Below are positions 8,065-16,764 of a DNA stretch of 64,000 nucleotides, piece after piece. The notes beneath the pieces were generated by a model. It was not told where the DNA came from and searched no databases. It saw only the letters and a program-made list of their open reading frames with translations. Position 1 is the first letter of the stretch; every line of letters starts with the position of its first letter. A program made the position numbers and the translations under genes. The DNA comes from Heliomicrobium modesticaldum Ice1 (GTDB lineage: Bacteria; Bacillota; Desulfitobacteriia; Heliobacteriales; Heliobacteriaceae): NCBI RefSeq assembly GCF_000019165.1, contig NC_010337.2, positions 537,501 through 601,500 of the forward strand, given 5' to 3'.

Positions 8065-10278
8065 TCAATGGAGCAGGTTCTTACCGTCGTCCTTCTCGTT
8101 CTCCCGCTCCACCGGGGTCGCCGCTACCGCACGGTTGCGTCTCGAACCGCGTCCGCCCCTGCGCCGCGATTGCTTGAGGAAGTAGACCTGGCTCTGCAGA
8201 ACTTCCCCTCCCTCCTGGGCCACCCGCACATAGGTCCCATCAGGGAGCAGGCGGCGGGCTTTGACGTTGTCCTTCAGCATTATTTCGAGGATGGCTTTCA
8301 CCCGCTGCGCCAGCGCCGGAGCCTTGACGGGGAAGAGCAGCTCCACCCGCCGGTCTAGGTTCCTGTCCATCCAATCGGCGCTGGACAGGTATATCTCCTC
8401 GCTGCCCCCGTTCTGGAAGTAGTAGGCACGGTGGTGTTCCAGGAAGCGGCCTACAATGCTGGTGACGCGGACGTTCTCACTCACGCCGGGAATTCCCGGG
8501 CGGAGGCAACAGATGCCCCGGACGATCAGGTCGATCTGTACACCGGCGCAGGAGGCCTTGTAGAGCATCTGGATCATATGCTCATCAGTCAGCGAGTTCA
8601 TCTTGGCGATGATGCGTCCCGGTTTTTCCGGCGTGCTCGCTTCGATCTCCCGCTCGATCAACTCGAAAAACTTCTTGCGCAGCCCCAGCGGCGCCGCCTC
8701 GATCTCCCGCCACTTAGCCGGCACGGCGTAGCCCGTCACCTCGTTAAAAAAGTCGGTGGCGTCGGCGCCGAAGCTCTCGGCGCTGGTCAGCAAGCCAAAA
8801 TCGGTATAAAAGCGCGCTGTAGCGTCATTGTAATTGCCCGTGCCGAGGTGGACATAGCGGCGGATTCTCCCTTCCTCCTGACGCACCACCAGGATGATCT
8901 TGGCGTGGGTCTTCAAGCCCACCAGCCCGTAGATGACATGGCAACCCGCCTTTTCCAGCGTCTTCGCCCAGGCGATGTTCTTCTCCTCATCGAAGCGCGC
9001 CTTCAGTTCCACCAGCACCGTCACCTGTTTTCCCTTGCGGGCCGCCTCAGCCAGCGCCTTGACGATGGATGAATCACCGCTGACCCGGTAGAGGGTCTGC
9101 TTGATCGCCAGCACCCTCGGATCCCGGGCGGCCTGGGAGACAAATTCGACGACCGGGTGGAAGGACTCATAAGGATGATGCAGCAGGATATCCTTTTTGG
9201 CAATGGCAGCGAAGAGGTCTTTCTCGCCGACCAAATCTTCCGGCTCCTGGGGCGTCATCTTCTCATGGCGCAGATTATCGTAACCCGGCAGATCGACAAT
9301 GCGCATGAAAGCCGTCAAATCCAACGGGCCGGGGATAGCATAGATGTCCTCGTCATCCAGTTCCAGATCCGCCTTCAAGTACTCCCCGATGGACGGGCCG
9401 GCGCCGGCCTCCAGTTCAAGCCGCACCTCGGCGCCCCACTTCCGTTTTTGCAGTTCCTTTTCGATGGCCTCCAAGAGATCCTCTGCGCCTTCCTCATCCA
9501 CAGTCAGGTCGGCGTTGCGGGTAATCCGGAATGTGGAAGATTCGAGGATGCGGTTGCCCCGAAACAGCACCTCCAACTGGCTCTTGATCACATCCTCCAG
9601 ATACACGAAGGCCTTGCCGCTGGCACAAGGAACCTCGATAAAACGAGGCAGCACCGAGGGCACCTGGACGACGGCAAAGAGCTGCCGCTTGACGGCCAGG
9701 TTGTTTTTTGGCTCTAAAAAAACGGCGATGTTGAGGCTCTTGTTGGCCAACAACGGAAAGGGCCGGCTCTGGTCGACGGCCAAGGGCGTCAGGACAGGGT
9801 AGATGACTTCATCAAAGTAGTTCTCTACAAAGGATTTCTGGTTGTGGTTCAATTCCTCGCACCGCAAGAAGCGGATCCCTTTGGCCTCCAGTTCGGGCAA
9901 AAGGTTGTTCATCAAGTGGGCGTACTGATCCTGCACCATGCGGTGGGTCCGTTCGGCGATCAATTTCAACTGCGCCGCCGGCGTCAAGCCGGAGGGATCA
10001 CGCTTCAGCAAACCTGCCTCTTTTTGATCCTGCACGCCGGCGACGCGCACCATGAAGAACTCGTCTAGGTTGGAGCTGACGATCGCCAAAAACTTCAAGC
10101 GTTCCAGCAAAGGATTGGTCTTGTCAATGGCCTCCTCCAAGACGCGCTGGTTGAACTCAAGCCAACTCAATTCCCGGTTGATGTAGTACTCGGCACGGTT
10201 GAAGGACTTCCGCTCCGGCCTGTTGTCAAGGCTTGGCCCGTTGGCATTTGCATCGGCTTCCAAGTTTTTTTGGCACAT
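8065..10278 (-). CDS. ppk1: Polyphosphate kinase 1
   Basis: 737 residues. N-domain: YYINRELSWLEFNQRVLEEA and LKFLAIVSSNLDEFFMVRV. Head domain: YFDEVIYPVLTPLAVD and PFPLLANKSLN. Catalytic phospholipase-D-like domains: LVELKARFDEEKNI, GLKTHAKIILVVR (His that takes up phosphate) and YVHLGTGNYND; later IVRGICCLRPG. Ppk1 makes polyphosphate from ATP reversibly. The C-terminus carries an extra basic segment (SRRRGGRGSRRNR). The start ATG 10278 has GGAGAG and AAGGG upstream. It converges on ppx. Confidence 0.95.
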   Translation of the reverse strand: MCQKNLEADANANGPSLDNRPERKSFNRAEYYINRELSWLEFNQRVLEEAIDKTNPLLERLKFLAIVSSNLDEFFMVRVAGVQDQKEAGLLKRDPSGLTPAAQLKLIAERTHRMVQDQYAHLMNNLLPELEAKGIRFLRCEELNHNQKSFVENYFDEVIYPVLTPLAVDQSRPFPLLANKSLNIAVFLEPKNNLAVKRQLFAVVQVPSVLPRFIEVPCASGKAFVYLEDVIKSQLEVLFRGNRILESSTFRITRNADLTVDEEGAEDLLEAIEKELQKRKWGAEVRLELEAGAGPSIGEYLKADLELDDEDIYAIPGPLDLTAFMRIVDLPGYDNLRHEKMTPQEPEDLVGEKDLFAAIAKKDILLHHPYESFHPVVEFVSQAARDPRVLAIKQTLYRVSGDSSIVKALAEAARKGKQVTVLVELKARFDEEKNIAWAKTLEKAGCHVIYGLVGLKTHAKIILVVRQEEGRIRRYVHLGTGNYNDATARFYTDFGLLTSAESFGADATDFFNEVTGYAVPAKWREIEAAPLGLRKKFFELIEREIEASTPEKPGRIIAKMNSLTDEHMIQMLYKASCAGVQIDLIVRGICCLRPGIPGVSENVRVTSIVGRFLEHHRAYYFQNGGSEEIYLSSADWMDRNLDRRVELLFPVKAPALAQRVKAILEIMLKDNVKARRLLPDGTYVRVAQEGGEVLQSQVYFLKQSRRRGGRGSRRNRAVAATPVERENEKDDGKNLLH

Positions 10279-10559
10279 CCCTTATCTCTCCACCTCAATG
10301 ATTTCGCGTCCAGATCCATACCGTTCATATTTCTATGATACCTAAAAGAACAGCGGCATCGCTATATGGTCGAACTGAAAGAGGCGCTGCTCTTGAGATC
10401 TCTCATGCCAAAACTGGCTTGATATCCCAATATGGCAAAAAGCGCGACGATTCGAAGAGGCATTCTCATGAGTCATGTCGAGTATACTGGAAAAAGTCGC
10501 TTCCGATGGGACCTTTGCCGCAATCTTAGTACAAAATTAACAATTTTAACAAACCGAGA
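10279..10559. other. Intergenic region upstream of ppk1
   Basis: About 280 bp between ppk1 and the fabK terminator. It holds the ppk1 promoter region; an AT-rich stretch (about 10525-10555) is the best place for it. No RNA motif or ORF with a ribosome-binding site is seen. Confidence 0.4.
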
Positions 10560-10605
10560 AAAAGCAAGAAACCGCCCCTCTCCACTTCTGCGGTGAAGGG
10601 CGGTG
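10560..10605 (-). terminator. Terminator of the fabK-like gene
   Basis: Arms ACCGCCC (10572-10578) and GGGCGGT (10599-10605) with an internal imperfect stem; on the minus strand a T-rich tail follows. It sits 11 bp past the gene's stop. Confidence 0.7.
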
Positions 10606-10615
10606 CTTCTGTCGG

Positions 10616-11566
10616 CTATGCGAGCATAGCCGCCAACCGAGCCGCTCCAGCTAAGGCCTCTCGCGTTTGACTCATCAGTTCGTCCATGATCGCCCGGGTC
10701 GGCTTGATCTCCTTCAAAGGATGCAGGCTCTGGCCGACCTGGACGAGGCCGTTCTCGATGTCGCCTTCGATGGCCGCCAGCCGGTTGGTGCCGATGGCGA
10801 GCTTGTCCAACTCGTCCTGCGGCGCGCCGGCACGCTCCAGTTCCAGGTATTTCTCGGTCATGCGGTTTCTCAAGCCGCGAACGCCGTGGCCGCGGGAGTA
10901 GCCGGTGACGATGGAATCGGTGTCCACCGCCTCGATGATCCGCTTCTTGGCGTTAGGGTGCAGCGCGCACTCTTCAGCGAGGAGAAAACGGGAACCCATC
11001 TGGACGCCGGAAGCGCCCATCAGGAGCGCGGCGGCGATCCCCCGGCCGTCAGCGATGCCGCCGGCGGCAATGACAGGGATGTTCATTTCAGGAATCACGT
11101 TAGTCAAGAGCGCCATCGTGGTCAAAGTGCCGATATGGCCGCCCGCTTCCATGCCTTCGATGACGACGGCGTCAGCGCCAGCCGCCTCGACCCGCTTGGC
11201 CAGCTTCACGTTGGGAACGACAGGGATCACCTTGATCCCGGCGCTCTTGAGCTTCTCAAAAAAGGGAACCGGGTTGCCGGCGCCGAGGGTGACGAAGGCC
11301 ACCTTTTCCTCGCAGACCACTTCTACGATCTCGTCTTTGTTGGGCGCCATCAGCATGATGTTGACGCCGAAGGGCTTGTCCGTCAAGCTGCGGGCCTTGC
11401 GGATCTCCTCGCGGACCCACTCTGTCGGCCGGCCACCAGTGGCGATGATGCCCGCCCCACCGGCGTTGGAGACGGCAGCGGTCAGGTTGGCCTCAGAGAC
11501 CCAGGCCATGCCGCCTTGGATCACAGGATATTGAATTCCCAAGAGCGCCGTCAGTTTCGTTTTCAA
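10616..11566 (-). CDS. fabK: Enoyl-ACP reductase FabK / nitronate monooxygenase family flavoprotein
   Basis: 316 residues, a TIM-barrel FMN protein. Visible motifs: IQYPVIQGGMAWVSEANLTA at the N-terminus, NAGGAGIIATGG, PFGVNIMLMAPN, EGMEAGGHIG, IPVIAAGGIADGRGIAAAL, GASGVQMGSRFLLAEE (phosphate and FMN binding). FabK reduces trans-2-enoyl-ACP in the last step of fatty-acid elongation; the same fold includes nitronate monooxygenases, and FabK is favoured by the HGxRGLRNR-type segment near 225. The gene is alone, without other fab genes, so the exact substrate is not proven. It has its own terminator and is flanked by unrelated genes. Confidence 0.8.
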   Translation of the reverse strand: MKTKLTALLGIQYPVIQGGMAWVSEANLTAAVSNAGGAGIIATGGRPTEWVREEIRKARSLTDKPFGVNIMLMAPNKDEIVEVVCEEKVAFVTLGAGNPVPFFEKLKSAGIKVIPVVPNVKLAKRVEAAGADAVVIEGMEAGGHIGTLTTMALLTNVIPEMNIPVIAAGGIADGRGIAAALLMGASGVQMGSRFLLAEECALHPNAKKRIIEAVDTDSIVTGYSRGHGVRGLRNRMTEKYLELERAGAPQDELDKLAIGTNRLAAIEGDIENGLVQVGQSLHPLKEIKPTRAIMDELMSQTREALAGAARLAAMLA

Positions 11567-11766
11567 GAAATGAATCCCCCTTCTTTTGCCATTCCCGATC
11601 TCTTTTCTCTATGTTGTTTATCGGTATGTACCTAATGATAACAAAAGAAAGGATGCAACAAAAGAGAGGCCCCTATACCCGTTTGTTCTATTCGAGCACA
11701 TTTTCGGCTCCAATCCGACAATTTGCCCTGGACGCTGCTTCACCGTCGGAGGAAGAATGCTTTCCT

Positions 11767-13317
11767 CTACTCTGCCACCACCGGCGGTCCGCCCAGTTTG
11801 CCGCCCCTCTTCTTCAGCAAAAGCGCCATCGGAATGACAAGGATGACCAATAGGGCAAAGACGAAAAAAACGTCAGCCATGGCCCAGGTGTTACTGTGCA
11901 GCTGAATCTGGCCGTACATGAGGGTCAGCGTTGTCGGCTGCAAGGGCGACCTATCTCCCGTCGCCCCCAGGATGCCATCGGCTGACTGCTGCATCATGGT
12001 CCAGCTCGGTGAGAACAGATCGAGCCCCTCGACCAGCCGGTGGGCGTGAAAGGCCTGCCGATTCTCCAGCATCGATGTGGTGATGGCGATGCCGAAGGAG
12101 CCGGCTACAGCCCGGACCAGGTTGTTCAGCGTCGACGCGGCGCCCGCTTTCATGAGCGGAACGGCGCTGACACCGGCTGTGTTCACAGGCATAAAGGTCA
12201 AACCGAGGCCAAGCCCCCGCAGGATCAGCCAAAGGTTGAAGACAGACTGGGGCGTGTCCACTGTCAGCGTATGCATCAGGTAAGTGGAGACCCCGATAAG
12301 GGGGAGACCTACCATCACTATGGGACGGGCGCCGATCTTATCGTAAAGCTTCCCGGCGACAGGCATCATCAAGCCCATGGCGATCGCCTGGGGCATCAGG
12401 ATGAGCCCCGTCTGCACAGCCGAATAGCCCCGGATGTTCTGCAGGTAGATCGGCCAGAGCAAGACGCCGCTGATGAGGATGATGTAGAGGCAACTGGAGA
12501 TGACGACGCTGTAGGTGAACTGGGGGATTTTGAACAGCCGCAGATCGAGCATGGGATGGGTGTGATTCAGCTCCACCACAACCAGCAGCGCCGCCATCGC
12601 CGTCGCAGTGAGCAGGAGCATGACGACGGTGTAGCTCGACCAGCCCCAGTCCTGCCCCTTGTCGAGGGCGAGCAGGTAGAGGAAGGCGCTGCCAGACGAG
12701 AGAAGAAGTCCCCAAAAGTCAAAATGCGCAGAAGGGATCTTCTCCGTCTCCGGCAGAAGGGTCTGACATAGGACGAAGCCGAGCACCCCGAGGGGAACGT
12801 TGATCATAAACAGCCAGCGCCAACTGAAATCCTCGACGATGAAACCGCCCAGCGAGGGACCGATCGAAGGGGCCACGGCGATGGAGAGGCCGAAGAGCCC
12901 CATGGCCATGCCCATCTTCTCTTTGGGCACAAAACGGAACATGAGGGCCATGCTGGCCGGTTGGATCAGCCCGCCGCCGAGGGCCTGAATGACCCGGAAG
13001 ACGATCAGACTCTCGTTGTTCCAGGCGAGGCCGCAGAGCAGCGAGCCTGCCGTAAAAGCGGCCAAGCAGTAGGCGTAAAGACTACGATAACCGTAGGTGT
13101 CGCCCAGGTAGGACATGATCGGGATGACGGCGCCCGATACGAGCATGTAGGCCGTCAGGATCCACTGGATCTCTTTCGTATCGACACTGAACAGCACCAT
13201 CAGTTTGGGCAAGGCCACGTTCAAGATCGATGTGTCGAGGACGGCCATGAAGGTGCCGATGACAACGACCATCGTCACCACCAACACGCCGGGATGTCCA
13301 TTCTCACGGGAGGTCAT
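11767..13317 (-). CDS. DHA2-family MFS drug exporter (EmrB/QacA type)
   Basis: 516 residues, polytopic (about 14 membrane segments). MFS signatures: near the start FMAVLDTSILNVALP (motif D1 of the DHA2 family), then IQWILTAYMLVSGAVIPIMS, LGDTYGYRSLYAYCL (motif A) and RVIQALGGGLIQPASMAL (motif B), with GPSLGGFIVEDFSWRWLFMI (motif C). Such pumps export drugs or amphipathic compounds with proton exchange. It is last in an operon tetR - adaptor - adaptor - adaptor - pump (16511 to 11767, minus strand) with gaps under 25 bp. Gram-positive DHA2 pumps usually work without an adaptor, so three of them is unusual. Confidence 0.9.
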   Translation of the reverse strand: MTSRENGHPGVLVVTMVVVIGTFMAVLDTSILNVALPKLMVLFSVDTKEIQWILTAYMLVSGAVIPIMSYLGDTYGYRSLYAYCLAAFTAGSLLCGLAWNNESLIVFRVIQALGGGLIQPASMALMFRFVPKEKMGMAMGLFGLSIAVAPSIGPSLGGFIVEDFSWRWLFMINVPLGVLGFVLCQTLLPETEKIPSAHFDFWGLLLSSGSAFLYLLALDKGQDWGWSSYTVVMLLLTATAMAALLVVVELNHTHPMLDLRLFKIPQFTYSVVISSCLYIILISGVLLWPIYLQNIRGYSAVQTGLILMPQAIAMGLMMPVAGKLYDKIGARPIVMVGLPLIGVSTYLMHTLTVDTPQSVFNLWLILRGLGLGLTFMPVNTAGVSAVPLMKAGAASTLNNLVRAVAGSFGIAITTSMLENRQAFHAHRLVEGLDLFSPSWTMMQQSADGILGATGDRSPLQPTTLTLMYGQIQLHSNTWAMADVFFVFALLVILVIPMALLLKKRGGKLGGPPVVAE

Positions 13318-13323
13318 GGGCCA

Positions 13324-13971
13324 TCACTCCTTCACCCGGATTTTGACCGCAGCGCCGGTGCCCAGGATCAGGGGCGCGCCGGGAACCTCAATGTTCACAC
13401 TCAACAGTTGATCCTCTCGCGGGTGCTGCTGCGCCGGCGTCAGCGGGATAATCGGCCAGGTGATCTGTTCCGTGTTCCGGTTGATGGACGAGACGATCCC
13501 CGTAAAGACCTGTCCGGCCGCCCCGTCGAGTTTCACCTCGACAGTCTGTCCCACCCGGATGCGGCTCGAATCCACTTCTGCAAAGCGCGCCTCTACATAG
13601 GCGGCCGCCCGATCGGCCACGGCGGCCAGCGGCTGACCGGCGGTGACGGCTTCCCCCTCGCGCGCCTCGAGCCGCAGGACCTGTCCGCTGCTCGGCACGA
13701 AAACAGGAGCGCGCAGCTTCGGCTGATTGGGTGCCGGACTTCCTTCCACGACAGCGACGATGTCGTCCTTCGCAACAGTTTCGTTCTCCCGGATCTTCAG
13801 GTCAGTGATCCGCCCGGCAATGGGCGCACGGGCTACGGCCAGGTCAACAGCCACTTTGGCGTCGTCGGTCCGGACGAAGTAAAGATGCTCGTAGCCGTAA
13901 TAGGCGGAGATCAGGGCCGTCGCCAGGAGATAGCTGCCGATGATGAAGACGATCAGCTTTTTAGCCTTCAC
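13324..13971 (-). CDS. Short HlyD/EmrA-like membrane fusion protein (adaptor 3)
   Basis: 215 residues from GTG 13971 with GGGGGA seven bases upstream. One N-terminal membrane segment (about 6-25) is followed by two biotinyl-lipoyl-like half motifs: YFVRTDDAKVAVDLAVARAPIAGRI then VFVPSSGQVLRLEAREGEAV, and a beta-barrel domain. The coiled-coil hairpin that normally separates the lipoyl halves is almost absent (the segment is only EGSPAPNQPKLR), so the protein is much shorter than EmrA (about 390). Seven bp separate it from the pump gene. It resembles adaptor 2 just upstream and may be an old duplicate. Confidence 0.8.
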   Translation of the reverse strand: MKAKKLIVFIIGSYLLATALISAYYGYEHLYFVRTDDAKVAVDLAVARAPIAGRITDLKIRENETVAKDDIVAVVEGSPAPNQPKLRAPVFVPSSGQVLRLEAREGEAVTAGQPLAAVADRAAAYVEARFAEVDSSRIRVGQTVEVKLDGAAGQVFTGIVSSINRNTEQITWPIIPLTPAQQHPREDQLLSVNIEVPGAPLILGTGAAVKIRVKE

Positions 13972-13975
13972 CGCA

Positions 13976-14629
13976 TCATCCCCCTGTGGCGATCTTGGCG
14001 ATGACGTTCATTCCGGGGAGGATGCGCAGTCCCTGGTCGTCAAGAATTTTGATTTTGATAGGGATCCGCTGGGTCACTTTGATAAAGTTTCCCGACACGT
14101 TGCTGCTCGGCAGCAGAGAAAAGACGCTGTCGGCGGCAAAGCCCACCTGTTCCACCACGCCTTGCAGCTTCCGCCCCGGGAAGGCGTCGACCGTCAAGGT
14201 GACCGGTTCGCCGACGGCCAGTCGGTGGATCTTCGTTTCCTCAATCCGGGCCGACACGTAGAGATTCCGAAAATCGGCGAGCAAAAAAAGGCGCTGCCCC
14301 GGCGAAACCAGTTCGCCGTCGTTGACATTCTTTTTTATGACCATACCCGTGCCGGGCGCCCGCACCAGGGCGGCATCGCGGTTTTGCAAGGTCGTATTTT
14401 TCTCTTCCAACCGGACCATCGTCTCGCCGGCCTGGACCTGATCACCCTCTTTGACGCGGATCTCCATGACCCTGCCGGCGATCTCCGGCCCCACCTTGAT
14501 GATGTCGGCGTCGATGCGCGCGTCGTCAGTAGTGACATAGCGGACAGAATCGACATAACTGTAACCGGCATAGCCGAGGGCGGACAGGAGCAGGACGGCG
14601 CCGGCAATTTTTGCGATCTTCTTCTTCAT
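13976..14629 (-). CDS. Short HlyD/EmrA-like membrane fusion protein (adaptor 2)
   Basis: 217 residues. One N-terminal membrane segment, then YVTTDDARIDADIIKVGPEI and AGRVMEIRVKEGDQVQAGE (first lipoyl half), a very short connector (LEEKNTTLQNRDAALVR), APGTGMVIKKNVNDGELVSP (second half) and a beta-barrel domain. It shares the layout and the TTDDA/RTDDA motif of adaptor 3 and also lacks the coiled-coil hairpin. The start overlaps the stop of the adaptor 1 gene by ATGA, so translation is coupled. It would anchor in the cytoplasmic membrane and face outward. Confidence 0.8.
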   Translation of the reverse strand: MKKKIAKIAGAVLLLSALGYAGYSYVDSVRYVTTDDARIDADIIKVGPEIAGRVMEIRVKEGDQVQAGETMVRLEEKNTTLQNRDAALVRAPGTGMVIKKNVNDGELVSPGQRLFLLADFRNLYVSARIEETKIHRLAVGEPVTLTVDAFPGRKLQGVVEQVGFAADSVFSLLPSSNVSGNFIKVTQRIPIKIKILDDQGLRILPGMNVIAKIATGG

Positions 14630-15897
14630 TGGGCCGCTCCCTTTTCAGCGATCACTTGAATGGCGTCGCCGTCTTGCAAGTCTTCTTGACCGACAGTGAT
14701 GATTTTTTCTCCGCCCTTGAGCCCGCTCAGGATCTCTATATTGCTGCCGTCGGAGCGGCCGGTCAGCACGGGGCGGCTGGTGACGGTGGAACCGTCGGTA
14801 ACCATGATGACGCGCTCGCTGCCCCGTTTGACGACGGCGTCTTTCGGGACGACGATCGGGGACTGCGCCTGCCCATCCGGCAGAGTGACCTCAGCGTACA
14901 TGCCCGATTTCCAGCGCCCCGACTGGGGCAGGCGCAGCTTGACAGGGTACTCTTTGCTGGCACTGTTGGCGATGGGGCTGACGGCGATCACCTTGGCCTC
15001 AAAGACCTCTGAAGAAACCTGTTCGATGCGCACTTTCATCGTCTGACCGACCTGGATCTGCTTGATATACTCCTCAGGAACGCTCGCTTCCACCACCGGT
15101 TCGCTGCTGACGATGGTCAGCAGCGTGTTGGCCGCAGGCGCTGTAGCCGCCATCTCCCCTTCATGGGCCAGCTTGGAGGCGATGCGGCCGTTGACGGGAG
15201 CGGTGATCACCGTCGCCTCGACGTTCAGCCGCGCCTGATCGACGACGGCGCTCATCTGGTCCACGGCGGCTCGTAAGCTCTCCAGCGTCTGGGCGGTGGC
15301 GCCTTCGAGCAACTGGCTCTGTTGCTGCAGCAGCTGTTCATAAGTGGTCTGGGCCTGTATCAGGGCCAGTTGGGCTGACTCGAGTTGTTGTTTCGAGGCT
15401 GCACCGGCGTCAAAGAGCGACTGCGTCCGTTCCATCGTCTTTTTGGCGATGTCCAGGGAGGCCGCCGCAGCAGTGACCTTTTGTTCCATCTGCTGCCGCT
15501 CCTGCGGCCGCGCGCCCTTTTCCGCGTCAGCCAGCCGCGCTCGGGCGGCCCTCAGGTTCGCTTCTGCCTGGGCGAGGGCGACGCGGTAGTCGCGGTCATC
15601 CAGTTGAATCAGCGGCTGACCGGCCGTGACTTCTTGTCCCACATCGACGAGGACCTTGACGATCCTGGCGTTGAGCTTGCTCATGACAGCCGATTCCGTT
15701 TCCCCCATGACCCGTCCGGCTACCACACGGGCCTTGTTGAGTCCCTGTTCCCCCACTGTTTCGACGACCACTTTATGTACCTTCGGATCGGGAGCTGCGC
15801 CGCCGCTGCAACCGGTCAGGGTGATCGCTGTCGCGACGACGCACCCCAGGGCGATCGCTTTGACGCCGATTTTCCGATGGATTTGTTGGTTCGGCAT
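14626..15897 (-). CDS. RND-type periplasmic adaptor-like lipoprotein (adaptor 1)
   Basis: 423 residues from ATG 15897, behind GGAGGA. A signal peptide ends in the lipobox-like TGC (ITLTGCSGG), so the mature protein is probably lipid-anchored. Then: lipoyl half VKVLVDVGQEVTAGQPLIQLD, a long coiled-coil hairpin (about 100-220, rich in Q, A and E), second half APVNGRIASKLAHEGEMA, beta-barrel and membrane-proximal domains with VIVPKDAVVKRG. This is the architecture of AcrA/MexA-like adaptors, but no RND pump gene is present. It is first structural gene behind tetR (20-bp gap). Confidence 0.87.
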   Translation of the reverse strand: MPNQQIHRKIGVKAIALGCVVATAITLTGCSGGAAPDPKVHKVVVETVGEQGLNKARVVAGRVMGETESAVMSKLNARIVKVLVDVGQEVTAGQPLIQLDDRDYRVALAQAEANLRAARARLADAEKGARPQERQQMEQKVTAAAASLDIAKKTMERTQSLFDAGAASKQQLESAQLALIQAQTTYEQLLQQQSQLLEGATAQTLESLRAAVDQMSAVVDQARLNVEATVITAPVNGRIASKLAHEGEMAATAPAANTLLTIVSSEPVVEASVPEEYIKQIQVGQTMKVRIEQVSSEVFEAKVIAVSPIANSASKEYPVKLRLPQSGRWKSGMYAEVTLPDGQAQSPIVVPKDAVVKRGSERVIMVTDGSTVTSRPVLTGRSDGSNIEILSGLKGGEKIITVGQEDLQDGDAIQVIAEKGAAQ

Positions 15898-15917
15898 GTC
15901 TGTCCTCCTCTCTTCTG

Positions 15918-16511
15918 CTATGGCTGTCTCCAACTATGCAAGAGCAAGGCGATGCTGCCGCGAACGAAGGCCTCGTCCAGCGGAGGCAGGTGTTCCATTT
16001 GCATCCGTTCCTTGTGCAGATAGGCCGTAAAGAAGTGTCCAAAAAACATCTGCACAGCGATGCGGGAATCGATGGGCGCCAGTTCGCCGGCAGCGATCTT
16101 GCGGTCGAAATAGGATTTCATCAATTCCGTGTTCTGCCGGACGATGTCCGCGAAAAGACTGCCGAATTCGCCGTTGTGCAATCCCTCACTGACGAGAATG
16201 GAGATCAGGTTCCGCCGTTCCCGCAAAAAGCCGACAAAACCCGTCGCTACCTGAAACAGACCTTCGTCGATCGGTTTCTCTTCAATCTCACCGATCAATT
16301 TTTTCAGGACCGTCGTGAAGGTCCGTTCCCGCAAGGCTTCACGAAAGAGTTCTTCCTTGTTCTCAAAGTAGTGATAGATGGTGCCGACGGTGACGCCGCA
16401 TTTCTGGGCGATGCGCTTGATGGTAGCGCCTTCATACCCGTACTGGCAGGCAAGCTCCATGGCCGCCGCCTTAAACATGTCACGCCGTTCGGAACCGCAA
16501 AGGTCCGTCAA
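15918..16511 (-). CDS. TetR-family transcriptional regulator
   Basis: 197 residues. N-terminal helix-turn-helix: MFKAAAMELACQYGYEGATI then KRIAQKCGVTVGTIYHYFEN and KEELFREAL, a textbook TetR DNA-binding domain. The C-terminal domain (about 70-197) is ligand-binding and variable. TTG 16511 has AGGAGG ten bases upstream. It heads the export operon and is likely its autorepressor, acting at the perfect palindrome at 16656-16673. The ligand is probably a substrate of the pump. Confidence 0.9.
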   Translation of the reverse strand: MTDLCGSERRDMFKAAAMELACQYGYEGATIKRIAQKCGVTVGTIYHYFENKEELFREALRERTFTTVLKKLIGEIEEKPIDEGLFQVATGFVGFLRERRNLISILVSEGLHNGEFGSLFADIVRQNTELMKSYFDRKIAAGELAPIDSRIAVQMFFGHFFTAYLHKERMQMEHLPPLDEAFVRGSIALLLHSWRQP

Positions 16512-16552
16512 CCCTGTATCGCCTCCTGCGCCTGCTGCTCTGGCGCCTTCCG

Positions 16553-16588
16553 CGCCTTATGCGACTTATGCGCCTTATGCGCCTTATG
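16553..16588. repeat. Four 9-bp tandem repeats in the tetR leader
   Basis: Units CGCCTTATG, CGACTTATG, CGCCTTATG, CGCCTTATG lie between the tetR start and its probable operator. They would be transcribed as part of the 5-prime leader. Confidence 0.8.
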
Positions 16589-16655
16589 CGACTGTCTAAG
16601 CTTCTTCCCCTTCTTAGAATCGGCGGCCTTTTAGCCGCTTCTATTCAGCCGTTCT

Positions 16656-16673
16656 TAAATGAACGTTCATTTA
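16656..16673. promoter_or_regulatory. Perfect 18-bp palindrome, probable TetR-family operator
   Basis: TAAATGAACGTTCATTTA is self-complementary over 18 bp. It lies about 145 bp upstream of tetR and just downstream of a candidate promoter, where a bound repressor would block transcription. Size and symmetry suit a TetR dimer. Confidence 0.72.
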
Positions 16674-16682
16674 GCAAGCTTC

Positions 16683-16711
16683 ATTTTTTCATGAAAGAGA
16701 AAACCTGTCAA
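16683..16711 (-). promoter_or_regulatory. Candidate sigma-A promoter of the tetR-export operon
   Basis: On the minus strand TTGACA (16711-16706), a 17-bp spacer and AAAAAT (16688-16683). The -35 is perfect, the -10 weak. The predicted start falls next to or inside the palindrome. Confidence 0.5.
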
Positions 16712-16730
16712 TATAAAAGAAAAGCCGCTA

Positions 16731-16764
16731 TAAAAGAAAAGCCGCTGACGATTCAATCAGCGGC
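16731..16764 (-). terminator. Terminator of the DUF362 gene
   Basis: Arms GCCGCTGA (16741-16748) and TCAGCGGC (16757-16764) with an 8-base loop, followed on the minus strand by CTTTTCTTTTA. The stem overlaps the last codons of the gene. Confidence 0.82.

Noticed and set aside
10667-11635. Plus-strand open frame of 322 codons opposite fabK
   Set aside because: Antisense shadow; His/Asp/Gly-rich composition from reverse reading of GC-rich codons.
12961-14004. Plus-strand open frame of 347 codons opposite the pump and adaptor genes
   Set aside because: Antisense shadow of conserved transport genes.
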